NCBI RefSeq assembly: GCF_005222485.1
Contig: NZ_CP029078.1
Location: forward strand, 3,128,001 to 3,192,000
Reading direction: 5' to 3'
Length of the DNA stretch: 64,000 bases
Source of the DNA: Streptomyces griseoviridis
GTDB taxonomy: Bacteria > Actinomycetota > Actinomycetes > Streptomycetales > Streptomycetaceae
A model generated the notes under the pieces. That model did not search any database. It was not told the origin of the DNA and saw only the letters and a program-made list of their open reading frames with translations. Below are positions 8,623 to 16,063 of this stretch, one piece after another. The translations under genes and the position numbers were made by a program. Each line of letters begins with the position of its first letter. Within the stretch, counting starts at the first letter, position 1.

Positions 8623-9041
8623 CAGCTCGCCGCGGGCTCGCGGCGCGCGTCGAGCCCGAACTTCTCCCGGGCGGCCGGGGTGACGGGGGTGAAGAGGTTC
8701 ACGAGGTTGCCGTCGGGGTCGCGCAGGAGCAGGGAGCGGTTGCCCCAGGGCATCGTGGTGGGCCCGGCGACCCGCTCGGTGCCGGTCAGCTCGCCGTGCG
8801 CGCGGTCCACGTCGTCGACGAGGAACTCGACGATCACGCTGTGGTTGTCCGCCGGGCGTGCCGAGCCGGGGGCGAACAGCGGGACGGTGCGGACACCCGC
8901 GACGGCCAGGGTGGCGCCGGGCGTGACGATCTCGGCGAAGTCCTCGGTGGCCCAGGCCGCCGGTACCCCGGTGACCCGCTCGTAGAAGGCGACGAGACGG
9001 GCGACGTCGGCGGTGATCACGCGGACGGAGACGAAGTTCAT
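8622..9041 (-). CDS. VOC (glyoxalase/dioxygenase) superfamily protein
   Basis: A small cytosolic vicinal-oxygen-chelate fold protein (139 aa), with the repeated beta-alpha-beta units typical of glyoxalase I and bleomycin-resistance relatives. Recognisable segments are RVITADVARLVAFYERVTG at the N-terminus and NRSLLLRDPDGNLVNLF near the C-terminus. The reaction cannot be assigned. The start is ATG 9041. It is transcribed divergently from a WYL-domain regulator, with only 105 bp between them containing a perfect inverted repeat, so that regulator probably controls it. Confidence 0.8.
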   Translation of the reverse strand: MNFVSVRVITADVARLVAFYERVTGVPAAWATEDFAEIVTPGATLAVAGVRTVPLFAPGSARPADNHSVIVEFLVDDVDRAHGELTGTERVAGPTTMPWGNRSLLLRDPDGNLVNLFTPVTPAAREKFGLDARREPAAS

Positions 9042-9102
9042 GGTGTCCTCCCGGACGGCAACGGTGACGCCGTGGTGGCGCCGTGCTCCGCAGGCTAGGA
9101 CG

Positions 9103-9129
9103 GATACCGGACAGAATCGGTCCGGTATC
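9103..9129. promoter_or_regulatory. Inverted repeat, candidate operator of the WYL regulator
   Basis: GATACCGGA (9103-9111) and its exact reverse complement TCCGGTATC (9121-9129) are separated by 9 nt, in the divergent intergenic region, 17 nt before the regulator's ATG. This is the expected position for an autoregulatory site shared by both genes. Confidence 0.65.
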
Positions 9130-9146
9130 GACGTTAGCCTTGGACC

Positions 9147-10151
9147 ATGTCCCGCCCCACCGGCCGCGTGCTGACCCTCCTCGACCTCCTCCAGTCCGGG
9201 GGCGTCCGCACCGTCGCCGAACTCGCCGAGCGGCTCGGCGTCGACGGCAGGACCGTGCGCAGGTACGTGGACCAGCTGATCGACCTCGACATCCCGGTGG
9301 AGACGGTGCGCGGCCGCTACGGCGGCTACCGGCTCGGCTCCGGATACCGGCTGCCGCCGCTCATGTTCAGCGACGACGAGGCGCTCGCCGTCCTGCTCGG
9401 CCTGCTCGCCGGCCGCCGCGCCGGCCTGACGACGGCGGCGGAGACGGCGAGCGAGACGGCCGCCGCCAAGATCCGCAGGGTGCTGCCCGCGCACGTCGCG
9501 CGCACGCTGGACACCGTCCTCGACTCCCTCTCCCTCACGGAGGGGCCCGGCGGCCCGCCGCGCCCGGACGCCGAGATCCTGCTCACCGTCGCCGACGCGG
9601 TCCGCCACCACCGTCCGCTGTCGATCCGGTACACCGACCGCGAGGGCCGCCGCGGCGAACGGCTGCTGCACGCGTACGGGATCGTCGCGCACGCGGGCCG
9701 GTGGTACGTCACCGGCACGGACCCGGGGATCGGCGAGGACCGCACGTTCCGGCTCGACCGGGTCACCGGCGCGCGCCCGCTGCCGGGTTCGTTCGAGGTC
9801 CCGGCCGGACTCGACCCGGCGGACCGGCTGCTCGCCGGGTTCGCCACCGCCGCCTACCGCCACGAGGTGACCCTGCGCGTCCACGGCACGCCCGAGCACG
9901 TCCGCTCCCGGCTCCCGGCGAGCGTCGCGCGCGTCGAGGAGACCGGCGAGGGACGGGACCGGGCGGGCGGGCGCTGGCTGCGGGTCGAGCTGCGCGCGGA
10001 GCGCCTCGACTGGCTGCCCCCGCTCCTCGCCGCGCTCGACCGCCCGTTCGTCGTCGAACGCCCCGACGAACTGCGCCACGAGGTGACGGCCTTCGCGGAA
10101 CGGTTCGCGAGACGGGCACGGGGGGACGACGGGACGGACGACGGCGAGTGA
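9147..10151 (+). CDS. HTH/WYL-domain transcriptional regulator (YafY type)
   Basis: A 334-aa one-component regulator. Residues 1-60 form a DeoR-like winged helix-turn-helix (SGGVRTVAELAERLGVDGRTVRRYVDQL), with the typical wing VRGRYGGYRLGSGYRLPPL. The middle carries a WYL-type ligand-binding domain (ERLLHAYGIVAHAGRWYVTG), followed by a C-terminal WCX-like region. WYL domains bind nucleotides or other small ligands. It diverges from the VOC gene and probably binds the inverted repeat at 9103-9129. Confidence 0.88.
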   Translation: MSRPTGRVLTLLDLLQSGGVRTVAELAERLGVDGRTVRRYVDQLIDLDIPVETVRGRYGGYRLGSGYRLPPLMFSDDEALAVLLGLLAGRRAGLTTAAETASETAAAKIRRVLPAHVARTLDTVLDSLSLTEGPGGPPRPDAEILLTVADAVRHHRPLSIRYTDREGRRGERLLHAYGIVAHAGRWYVTGTDPGIGEDRTFRLDRVTGARPLPGSFEVPAGLDPADRLLAGFATAAYRHEVTLRVHGTPEHVRSRLPASVARVEETGEGRDRAGGRWLRVELRAERLDWLPPLLAALDRPFVVERPDELRHEVTAFAERFARRARGDDGTDDGE

Positions 10152-10172
10152 GCCCTGCGCGCGGCGCGGCTC

Positions 10173-10247
10173 GGTTCCGTTCGGCGCGGCCCGGTTCCGT
10201 TCGGTGCGGCCCGGCTCGGCCCGGCTCGGCTCGGCTCGGCTCGGCTC
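10173..10247. repeat. 20-bp tandem duplication followed by a GGCTC microsatellite
   Basis: GGTTCCGTTCGGCGCGGCCC (10173-10192) is followed at once by a copy with one T-for-C change (10193-10212). Then come GGCTCGGCCC and five to six GGCTC units to 10247. It lies between the convergent WYL regulator and glycosyltransferase genes and ends 9 bp before the latter's stop. Confidence 0.85.
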
Positions 10248-10255
10248 TCAGGCGC

Positions 10256-11464
10256 TTATCCGCCGAGCCCCGGGCGGAGGCCGTCGCGGACGTCGTGGAC
10301 CACGCGGTCGAGCAGGTCCGCGTAGGCCGCGATCATCCTCGTCCTGCTGAAGCGCTCGCGGCTCGCCGTCAGCGCGCCGGTCAGGGCCGCCCGGTCGGCC
10401 ACCGCAGCCGACCAGGCGAAGGCGATCGCGTCGGGGTCGGGAGGCGTCACGAGACCCAGCCCCGAGACGATCGACGCGCTGTCGCCGACGTCCGTGGTGA
10501 CCGGGACGGCGCCGCACATCATGCCCTCGACGAGACAGAGCGGCGCGGCCTCGCCCCAGGACGAGGTGAGCGCGACGACATCGGCGGCCGCGTACACGGC
10601 CTCCATGTCCTGGCGCACCCCCAGCAGGTGCACGCGGCTCGCCAGGGCGCGGTCGGCGCCGAACACCGACGCGAGCTGCGCGGCCAGCCCCGCGTTGGCC
10701 GCCGTCATGCCCGCCCCGCACATCACGACGTGCCCGCGCCCCTCCCTGGCCAGCCACGAGCGGGCCGACCGCAGGAACAGCGGCACGTTCTTCATCGCGT
10801 CCCAGCGGGCCGCGAAGACGACCACGGGGGCCGTCGACGGGACGCCGAGCGCCGACCGCACCGCCAGTCGGCGGGCCGGATCGGGGCGGAACCTCAGCAG
10901 GTCGACACCGTTCGGTATGACGTGCAGCAGCGCCTCGGGGACACCGGCCGCCGCGTACGCGTCCCGTGTCGACTCGGCGCAGCAGACGCAGGCGGCCACC
11001 GTGCCGTCGGCGATGGCCGACTTCAGCTCGTCCAGGGCCCCGCCCTGGTTCTCCGGGTCGGAGCGGTGCAGGCAGACCACGACGGGACGGCGCGGCAGCC
11101 CCGCCTGGTTGAGCAGCCGCAGCGGCTGCTCCTTGAGGGACAGGATGACGTCGGCGTCCGCGGTCGCCCGCGCCGTGTCGGCGAGTTCGGGACCGGTGAA
11201 CGGCGCCGGGCCACCGCCGTCCCGCGCGCTGCGGCCCAGGGACGTGACCGTGATCCCGGCGCCGGTCAGCACCCGGTAGCAGGCGTCGTCCTCCATCCGC
11301 TGGCGGGTCGCCTCGCGGTGCACCTCGCCGTGGACGCTCAGCACCCGATGGTGCTGGCCGCCCTCCGCGAGGCCCAGCAGCACATCGCTGTGCACGATCC
11401 GGGCGCCCCCGGAGAAGAAACCGTCGTAGACCGACAGAACTCGCAGCCCGTGCCTCGTCCGCAC
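10256..11464 (-). CDS. Glycosyltransferase family 4
   Basis: A retaining, nucleotide-sugar-dependent glycosyltransferase with GT-B fold, cytosolic or peripheral to the membrane. The N-terminal domain begins LRVLSVYDGFFSGGARIVHSDVLLGL. The C-terminal domain has the acceptor/donor motifs HVIPNGVD, FAARWDAMKN and EAAPLCLVEGMMCGAVPV, the last being the E-x7-E signature of GT4. Acceptor and sugar are unknown, and no polysaccharide genes are adjacent. GTG 11464 gives 402 aa; an in-frame TTG at 11485 would add seven residues but lacks a ribosome binding site. Confidence 0.85.
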   Translation of the reverse strand: MRTRHGLRVLSVYDGFFSGGARIVHSDVLLGLAEGGQHHRVLSVHGEVHREATRQRMEDDACYRVLTGAGITVTSLGRSARDGGGPAPFTGPELADTARATADADVILSLKEQPLRLLNQAGLPRRPVVVCLHRSDPENQGGALDELKSAIADGTVAACVCCAESTRDAYAAAGVPEALLHVIPNGVDLLRFRPDPARRLAVRSALGVPSTAPVVVFAARWDAMKNVPLFLRSARSWLAREGRGHVVMCGAGMTAANAGLAAQLASVFGADRALASRVHLLGVRQDMEAVYAAADVVALTSSWGEAAPLCLVEGMMCGAVPVTTDVGDSASIVSGLGLVTPPDPDAIAFAWSAAVADRAALTGALTASRERFSRTRMIAAYADLLDRVVHDVRDGLRPGLGG

Positions 11465-11702
11465 ACGACCACCCGCCTCGCACAAGTGAGTAATGAGCCA
11501 TCCCCGTGAACTGCGGGTTAGGCGATATGAGGCAGCATGGACATTTCGGCGGAATGAACGCGGTGTCTCGCGCTCGGGTCCGGTTGGTTATCCACCGGTC
11601 AACAGGCCGGGGCGGCCGTGCGCCGAAGGCGGGCAGCGCGCCGCGCGCGGCTGCGCTACGGTACCGCCGGCCCGACACCCGCCGCGCACGAGAGTGGTGA
11701 CC

Positions 11703-11756
11703 ATGACCCGCCCCCTGCCCGACCGCGCCCCCGCCGTCTCCCCCGTCCGCCGGTGA
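11703..11756 (+). CDS. Possible 17-residue leader ORF overlapping the next start
   Basis: A 17-codon ORF (MTRPLPDRAPAVSPVRR), rich in Pro and Arg, runs from ATG 11703. Its TGA overlaps the GTG of the 143-aa gene as GTGA at 11753-11756, an arrangement that allows translational coupling. The ribosome binding site before ATG 11703 is weak. It could be a chance ORF. Confidence 0.3.
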   Translation: MTRPLPDRAPAVSPVRR

Positions 11757-12184
11757 GCGCCGACCAGGTGCTCGGACGGCGGGACGACGTCACCGCCGTC
11801 CGCGGCACGGAGCGCGCCGTCGCCGCGCTCACCTGGGCCCTCGACGCGCGCGCCGACGACCCGTCGCGCGCCTACCGCGTCACGGCGGACGGCCCCTGGG
11901 GCACCTCCGAGGGGCGCGGGTACGACCTCGTCGACGCCCTCGACCGGGTCCGGCGCGCGCTGGAGGGGGCGGGCTGGCTGCTGGCGGTCAACGCGGCCCG
12001 TCCCGATGTCGCCCAGAGCGGCATGCTCCGCGACTCAGGGAGCACCCGCGCGTACCTCCTGCGGGAGGGGCGGCGCGGCCGGCGCGAGGAGATGGTGAAC
12101 CTCTTCGACGACGCCCCGGCGGACGCGGTCACCACCCTGGACGCCCAGCAGGCCGCCCACCGGCGCTGGCTCGACTCCCTCTGA
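11753..12184 (+). CDS. Small conserved hypothetical protein, possible immunity partner
   Basis: A 143-aa cytosolic protein without signal or membrane segment, of no family I can name. Recognisable segments are RAYRVTADGPWGTSEGRGYD, DALDRVRRALEGAGWLLAVNAARPD, SGMLRDSGSTRAYLLREGR and VNLFDDAP, a pattern of short strands and one long helix. It lies 176 bp upstream of the ADP-ribosyltransferase fusion on the same strand. Size, acidity and position would suit a cognate immunity protein; that is inference from position only. GTG 11753 overlaps the stop of a 17-codon ORF. Confidence 0.6.
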   Translation: MSADQVLGRRDDVTAVRGTERAVAALTWALDARADDPSRAYRVTADGPWGTSEGRGYDLVDALDRVRRALEGAGWLLAVNAARPDVAQSGMLRDSGSTRAYLLREGRRGRREEMVNLFDDAPADAVTTLDAQQAAHRRWLDSL

Positions 12185-12360
12185 CAGCGCGCCAACGCCC
12201 TTGACCCCGGGCCCAGTTGATAGGTCCAGAGCATTGGGCCCGCGGTGGGCCCTGGGGCCCTGGGTCGGCACGGCGCCCCGCTCCTAGGCTGCCAGCGCTC
12301 GGGGGGAACGACGGACGCGAGCCGTCGTCCGGACGTCGAGCCGGATGCGAGGGCATCATC

Positions 12361-15093
12361 ATGGCCGAGCCACGAACGCCCGCGTCGGTGGGTGCCGTCC
12401 ATCTCCGGGGCGAGCGGCGAGAGTTGCCGCGGACCCTCGTCGCGGCCCGCGTCCTGCTGCGTCTGATGTTCGCCGTCACGGTGGTGGGCGGCGTCAAGGC
12501 GGTCGTCACGATGACCGGCCTGGGGCTGCTGCGGCCGTCACTGATCGTGCTGGCGGCGTACGCCGTCGCCCCGGGCGTTCTCGGCCTGGTGCTGGCACGG
12601 CAGTTGTGGACGGGCGGCCGACCGGCCTGGCTCGGCCTGATCAGCGTCCAGGCGGCGCTGGTGGCCGGCAGCGTGGTCAACCTGTACCGGGGATCGCCCC
12701 ACGGCTTCAGCCAACTCCTCCTCCCGGTGGCTCTGTTGCTCCTCGTCTGCGCGGGCGGCAGCCGCGCCTGGTTCGACCTGCCCGAGGCCGCGCGGGCGCC
12801 GCGGCCGCGCGGCTCCGTGGAACGGCTGCGCCGGCTCGCGGTGCCGTCCCTGCCGCATCTGATCCGCTGGCGCCGGGACCGCGGCCAGACGGCCGTCGAG
12901 TACCTGGGGCTCATCGCGGTGGTCGTGGCGCTCGTCGGGGCGATGGCCTTCGGCGGGGTGGGCGGCATCGTCGCGGACGGCCTGCGCTCCGCGGTCTGCG
13001 AGGTAACGGGGGACGAGGGCTGCCCCGGCGTGGTGACGGCGGGCGGCGAGGGGGACACGGGCGGAGGGACGAGCGGGGGCACGGCGGGCGGTGCGGCCGG
13101 GGGCGGCTCGTCGACGGGCGCCACCACGACCAGCGGCGGCACCTCGTCGACCGGCGGCGGCTCCAGCTCGGGCGACTCGACCGACGGCGGCGCGGCCGTG
13201 GGCGGCAGCTTCGGCGGGGGGTCGTCGGATGGGGGCTCGTCGGATGGGGGCTCGTCGGGCGGGAGTTCGACCACTGGCGGGAGTTCGACCACTGGCGGGG
13301 GTTCTGCCGGCGGGGGTTCTGCCGGCGGGGGTGCCGCGAACGGGGGTGCCGCGAACGGGGGTGCCGCGAACGGGGGTGCCGCGAGCGGAGAGTCCACCGA
13401 CGGGGGTCGGACTTCGGGAGGCGGCTCCAGCAGCGGTGGGACCTCGACCGACGGCGGGTCCTCCAACGGAGGTTCTTCCATTGGCGGTAGCGCAAGCTCG
13501 GGTGGATCGTCGGGCTCAGGAGGGTCCTCGGGCTCGGGAGGATCGTCGGGCTCGGGAGGGTCCTCGGGCCCGGGAGGGTCGAGCAACGGCGGTTCGTCCG
13601 GCGGGGGTTCCTCCAGCGGCGGCAGCTCCAGCGGACGCGATTCCAGCGGCGGGCTGATCGTCGGCGGCCTCACCACCGGCGGCTTCATCTACGGCGGCAC
13701 CTCCGGGTCCGGCGGGTCCAACTCGGGCGGGTCCAACTCAGGCGGCAGCTCCAGCGGAGGCGGCTCCTCAAGCTCCGGGGGCTCAAGTTCCGGCGGAAGC
13801 TCAAGCTCGGGTGGGTCCAACAGCTCAGGCGGGTCGTCCAGTTCCGGCGGGTCGAGCAACGGCGGCAACTCCAACGGCGGTTCCTCCAACGGCGGCAACT
13901 CCAGCGGAGGCCTCATCGTCGGCGGCCTCACCACCGGCGGCTTCATCTACGGCGGCACCTCCGGGTCCGGCGGGTCCAGCTCGGCCGGGTCCGACTCAGG
14001 CGGGTCCAGCTCGGCCGGGTCCGACTCAGGCGGCTCCAGCTCGGGCGGCAGTACCTCGGGCGGTTCCAGTTCCGGTGGTGAGGACCAGCCCGACCCCGAC
14101 GACAACGACCCGGACCACGAAGACCCCGACGGCAAGGACTGCGGGGAAGGGTCGCCGGTCACGTCGCAGTGGGCGGGTCAGCGTCCCGTCGTCTCCACGG
14201 CGGCGTTCCCCACCACGGCACGGGTCTCGACGACGACGGTCCTGATCGCCGGCGCCCGCTCGCGCCCGCTCGCCGTCGACACCCCCGCCGGGCCCCCGGA
14301 CGACGGCGGCGTCGGTGCGCTGATCGACGCCATGTCCTCGCTCACCCTCTCCGGCTTCGACACCTACGAGGAGGCCGAGGCGGCGGCCGAGGCCGCGTTC
14401 GGGGACGGCTCCGACACCGAGATGCAGGACGCGCCGGGCACCGTCGACACCCCGGACCCGCCCCGCACCGGTGAGGACCACCCGGCCGGCACCGCCGACG
14501 AGTGCGACCACCCGGGCCCCAACGGCACCACCGACCGGCCGGACCCGCGGGACGTGGCCGCCAACCCCCACATCAACTGGGACGGCATCCCCGACTACGT
14601 CGTCGACCGCACCTCGAACGAGCCGCTGTACCGCTCGGACAGCCGCGATCCCTCGGTCATCTTCAACCAGGGGTTCCAGCCGAAGAACCCGGCGGGCGCC
14701 GACCTGTGGACCTACGTGCTGACCAACCAGCCGGCGCAGTACGTCTCCACCACCACCTCGGACCACCTCAACTGGGGCCCGCAGTACGTCTACGACATCC
14801 GGGCGCCGGGCGGCATCGACATCAACGCCACCTACGGCAGCCACTCCCCCTACCCGGACCAGCAGGAGATCGCCTTCCCCGGCGGGATCAAGCCCGAGTA
14901 CATCAAGGGCGTGTGGCAGATGAACCCGGACGGCACGCACGGGCAGTACCTCCCCAACCCGAACTACGACCCGGCGGCGGGCGGGAACAACTCACCCCCG
15001 GTGGACCCGCCCGACTGGACCGACAGCGACGTCGACATGCCGGACGCCGACGAGCCGCTGCCCAGCAGCCCCGACCCGATGGACATCGACTAG
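12361..15093 (+). CDS. Pilin-like membrane protein with long Gly/Ser linker and C-terminal ADP-ribosyltransferase domain
   Basis: A 910-aa mosaic. Residues about 34-140 hold four hydrophobic segments. RGQTAVEYLGLIAVV (174-188) is the class III/Flp-pilin and TadE-like signal seen in actinobacterial secreted proteins. Residues about 226-573 are almost only Gly and Ser. An acidic, Cys-containing stretch follows. The C-terminus is a pierisin/Scabin-like mono-ADP-ribosyltransferase: R758 in LYRSDSRDP, S796-T797-T798 in YVSTTTSD, and Q834-x-E836 in QQEIAFPGG, matching the R-STS-QxE signature of toxins that modify guanine in DNA. A 26-residue acidic tail repeats D/P motifs. ATG 12361 is assumed. I infer a surface-displayed or released toxin. 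Confidence 0.8.
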   Translation: MAEPRTPASVGAVHLRGERRELPRTLVAARVLLRLMFAVTVVGGVKAVVTMTGLGLLRPSLIVLAAYAVAPGVLGLVLARQLWTGGRPAWLGLISVQAALVAGSVVNLYRGSPHGFSQLLLPVALLLLVCAGGSRAWFDLPEAARAPRPRGSVERLRRLAVPSLPHLIRWRRDRGQTAVEYLGLIAVVVALVGAMAFGGVGGIVADGLRSAVCEVTGDEGCPGVVTAGGEGDTGGGTSGGTAGGAAGGGSSTGATTTSGGTSSTGGGSSSGDSTDGGAAVGGSFGGGSSDGGSSDGGSSGGSSTTGGSSTTGGGSAGGGSAGGGAANGGAANGGAANGGAASGESTDGGRTSGGGSSSGGTSTDGGSSNGGSSIGGSASSGGSSGSGGSSGSGGSSGSGGSSGPGGSSNGGSSGGGSSSGGSSSGRDSSGGLIVGGLTTGGFIYGGTSGSGGSNSGGSNSGGSSSGGGSSSSGGSSSGGSSSSGGSNSSGGSSSSGGSSNGGNSNGGSSNGGNSSGGLIVGGLTTGGFIYGGTSGSGGSSSAGSDSGGSSSAGSDSGGSSSGGSTSGGSSSGGEDQPDPDDNDPDHEDPDGKDCGEGSPVTSQWAGQRPVVSTAAFPTTARVSTTTVLIAGARSRPLAVDTPAGPPDDGGVGALIDAMSSLTLSGFDTYEEAEAAAEAAFGDGSDTEMQDAPGTVDTPDPPRTGEDHPAGTADECDHPGPNGTTDRPDPRDVAANPHINWDGIPDYVVDRTSNEPLYRSDSRDPSVIFNQGFQPKNPAGADLWTYVLTNQPAQYVSTTTSDHLNWGPQYVYDIRAPGGIDINATYGSHSPYPDQQEIAFPGGIKPEYIKGVWQMNPDGTHGQYLPNPNYDPAAGGNNSPPVDPPDWTDSDVDMPDADEPLPSSPDPMDID
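13657..13978 (+). repeat. Exact 64-bp direct repeat inside the Gly/Ser linker
   Basis: Bases 13657-13720 and 13915-13978 are identical and lie 258 bp (86 codons) apart. Both encode IVGGLTTGGFIYGGTSGSGG, the only hydrophobic islands in the linker. The whole linker (about 13036-14079) is built of shorter GGS/SSGG codon repeats. Confidence 0.9.
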
Positions 15094-15169
15094 GACCCAA
15101 GGGCACGGAGGGTGCCGACTTGCCCCAGGGAATCGCCCGGAAGGCTCGCGGGGCGCGGGCCGCCCGGGT

Positions 15170-15201
15170 ATGTCACAGGCCGTCGACCCGCATGTCACAG
15201 G
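15170..15201. promoter_or_regulatory. Direct repeat ATGTCACAGG upstream of the lipoprotein gene
   Basis: ATGTCACAGG occurs at 15170-15179 and 15192-15201, two helical turns (22 bp) apart, in the 221-bp gap before the DUF4232 gene. A regulator or sigma-factor site is possible; no function is known. Confidence 0.4.
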
Positions 15202-15314
15202 GGCGTCCTCGTCGCCGGCGCGGGCCAACGCACTTCCCGGTGGTGGCTGTCCTACGGGGCGACATCACCCGCTCGCCCCGGCGCAGCGGGACGGACACCG
15301 CCCGAGGAGTACCC

Positions 15315-16043
15315 GTGCACGTCAAGAAGCTCACCGTCGCAGCCGCCGTCGTCGCCGCCGGTCTCTCCCTGACCGCCTGCGGCAGCGGCGGCTCGGGCGG
15401 AACCTCCGCCGCGTCCAACGCGTCCAGCGCGTCCGCCGGATCGAGCGCGACGAGCGCGAGCAGCGGGTCGAGCGGGTCCGCGCCGGACGGTTCGTCGGGG
15501 GGTTCGTCGGGCGGGTCGTCGGGCGGGTCCAACGCGCACGGCACGCTCTCCGGCGGGAGCCGGTCGGCGTCCTCGACGGCCGGCGGGGCCGCCGGGTCGG
15601 CGGGCTCCGCGACGTCCGCCAGGCCCGCCTGTGACGCCGACCATCTCGACCTCGGCGTCTCCCGCACGGGGACCGCGAACGAGATCGCCGTCAGCATGAA
15701 GAACACCGCTTCCCGTACCTGCGCCATGCGCGGCTTCCCCGGCGTCCAACTGGTGGGCCCCGACGGGCTCGGCGACCTCGGCCCCGACGCCGCCCGCACG
15801 GAGGCGAAGGGCCCCGCGGTCACCCTCGCGCACGGCGAGGAGACCCGGTTCCTGCTGCGCTACCTCCCCGACACCAGCGGCTCGGGCAAGAAGTACACCC
15901 GGCTCTCCGTGACCCCGCCGAACGAGCGGGTCTCGGAGATCGTCGACCTCGGCCGGCTCGCCATCACCGTCTCCCCCGAGTCGGGACACGCCCCGGACGT
16001 CTACGTCGACCCGGTCGGCTACCACGTCGGCTACGGCAAGTAG
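15315..16043 (+). CDS. DUF4232 lipoprotein
   Basis: A 242-aa lipoprotein with lipobox LTAC (Cys22), anchored to the outer face of the membrane. Residues about 23-105 are a Ser/Gly/Ala-rich spacer (GSGGSGGTSAASNASSASAG and similar). The DUF4232 domain starts at ARPACDADHLDLGVSRTG and includes MKNTASRTCAMRGFPGVQLV, with two conserved cysteines that probably form a disulfide. Function is unknown; the family is common in streptomycetes. GTG 15315 is supported by GAGGAG 5 nt upstream. It follows the ADP-ribosyltransferase fusion on the same strand but has its own 221-bp upstream region. Confidence 0.85.
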   Translation: MHVKKLTVAAAVVAAGLSLTACGSGGSGGTSAASNASSASAGSSATSASSGSSGSAPDGSSGGSSGGSSGGSNAHGTLSGGSRSASSTAGGAAGSAGSATSARPACDADHLDLGVSRTGTANEIAVSMKNTASRTCAMRGFPGVQLVGPDGLGDLGPDAARTEAKGPAVTLAHGEETRFLLRYLPDTSGSGKKYTRLSVTPPNERVSEIVDLGRLAITVSPESGHAPDVYVDPVGYHVGYGK

Positions 16044-16063
16044 CCGCAACCGGTGGCCGCCGG

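Noticed and set aside
12129..13688. Long proline-rich open frame on the minus strand opposite the Gly/Ser linker
   Set aside because: It is the mirror of GGS codons (PPx repeats), has no ribosome binding site or domain, and the plus-strand frame joins membrane segments and an enzyme domain.
13036..14079. CRISPR-like or satellite repeat array
   Set aside because: Repeats are short, in frame and without unique spacers; they are coding Gly/Ser repeats.
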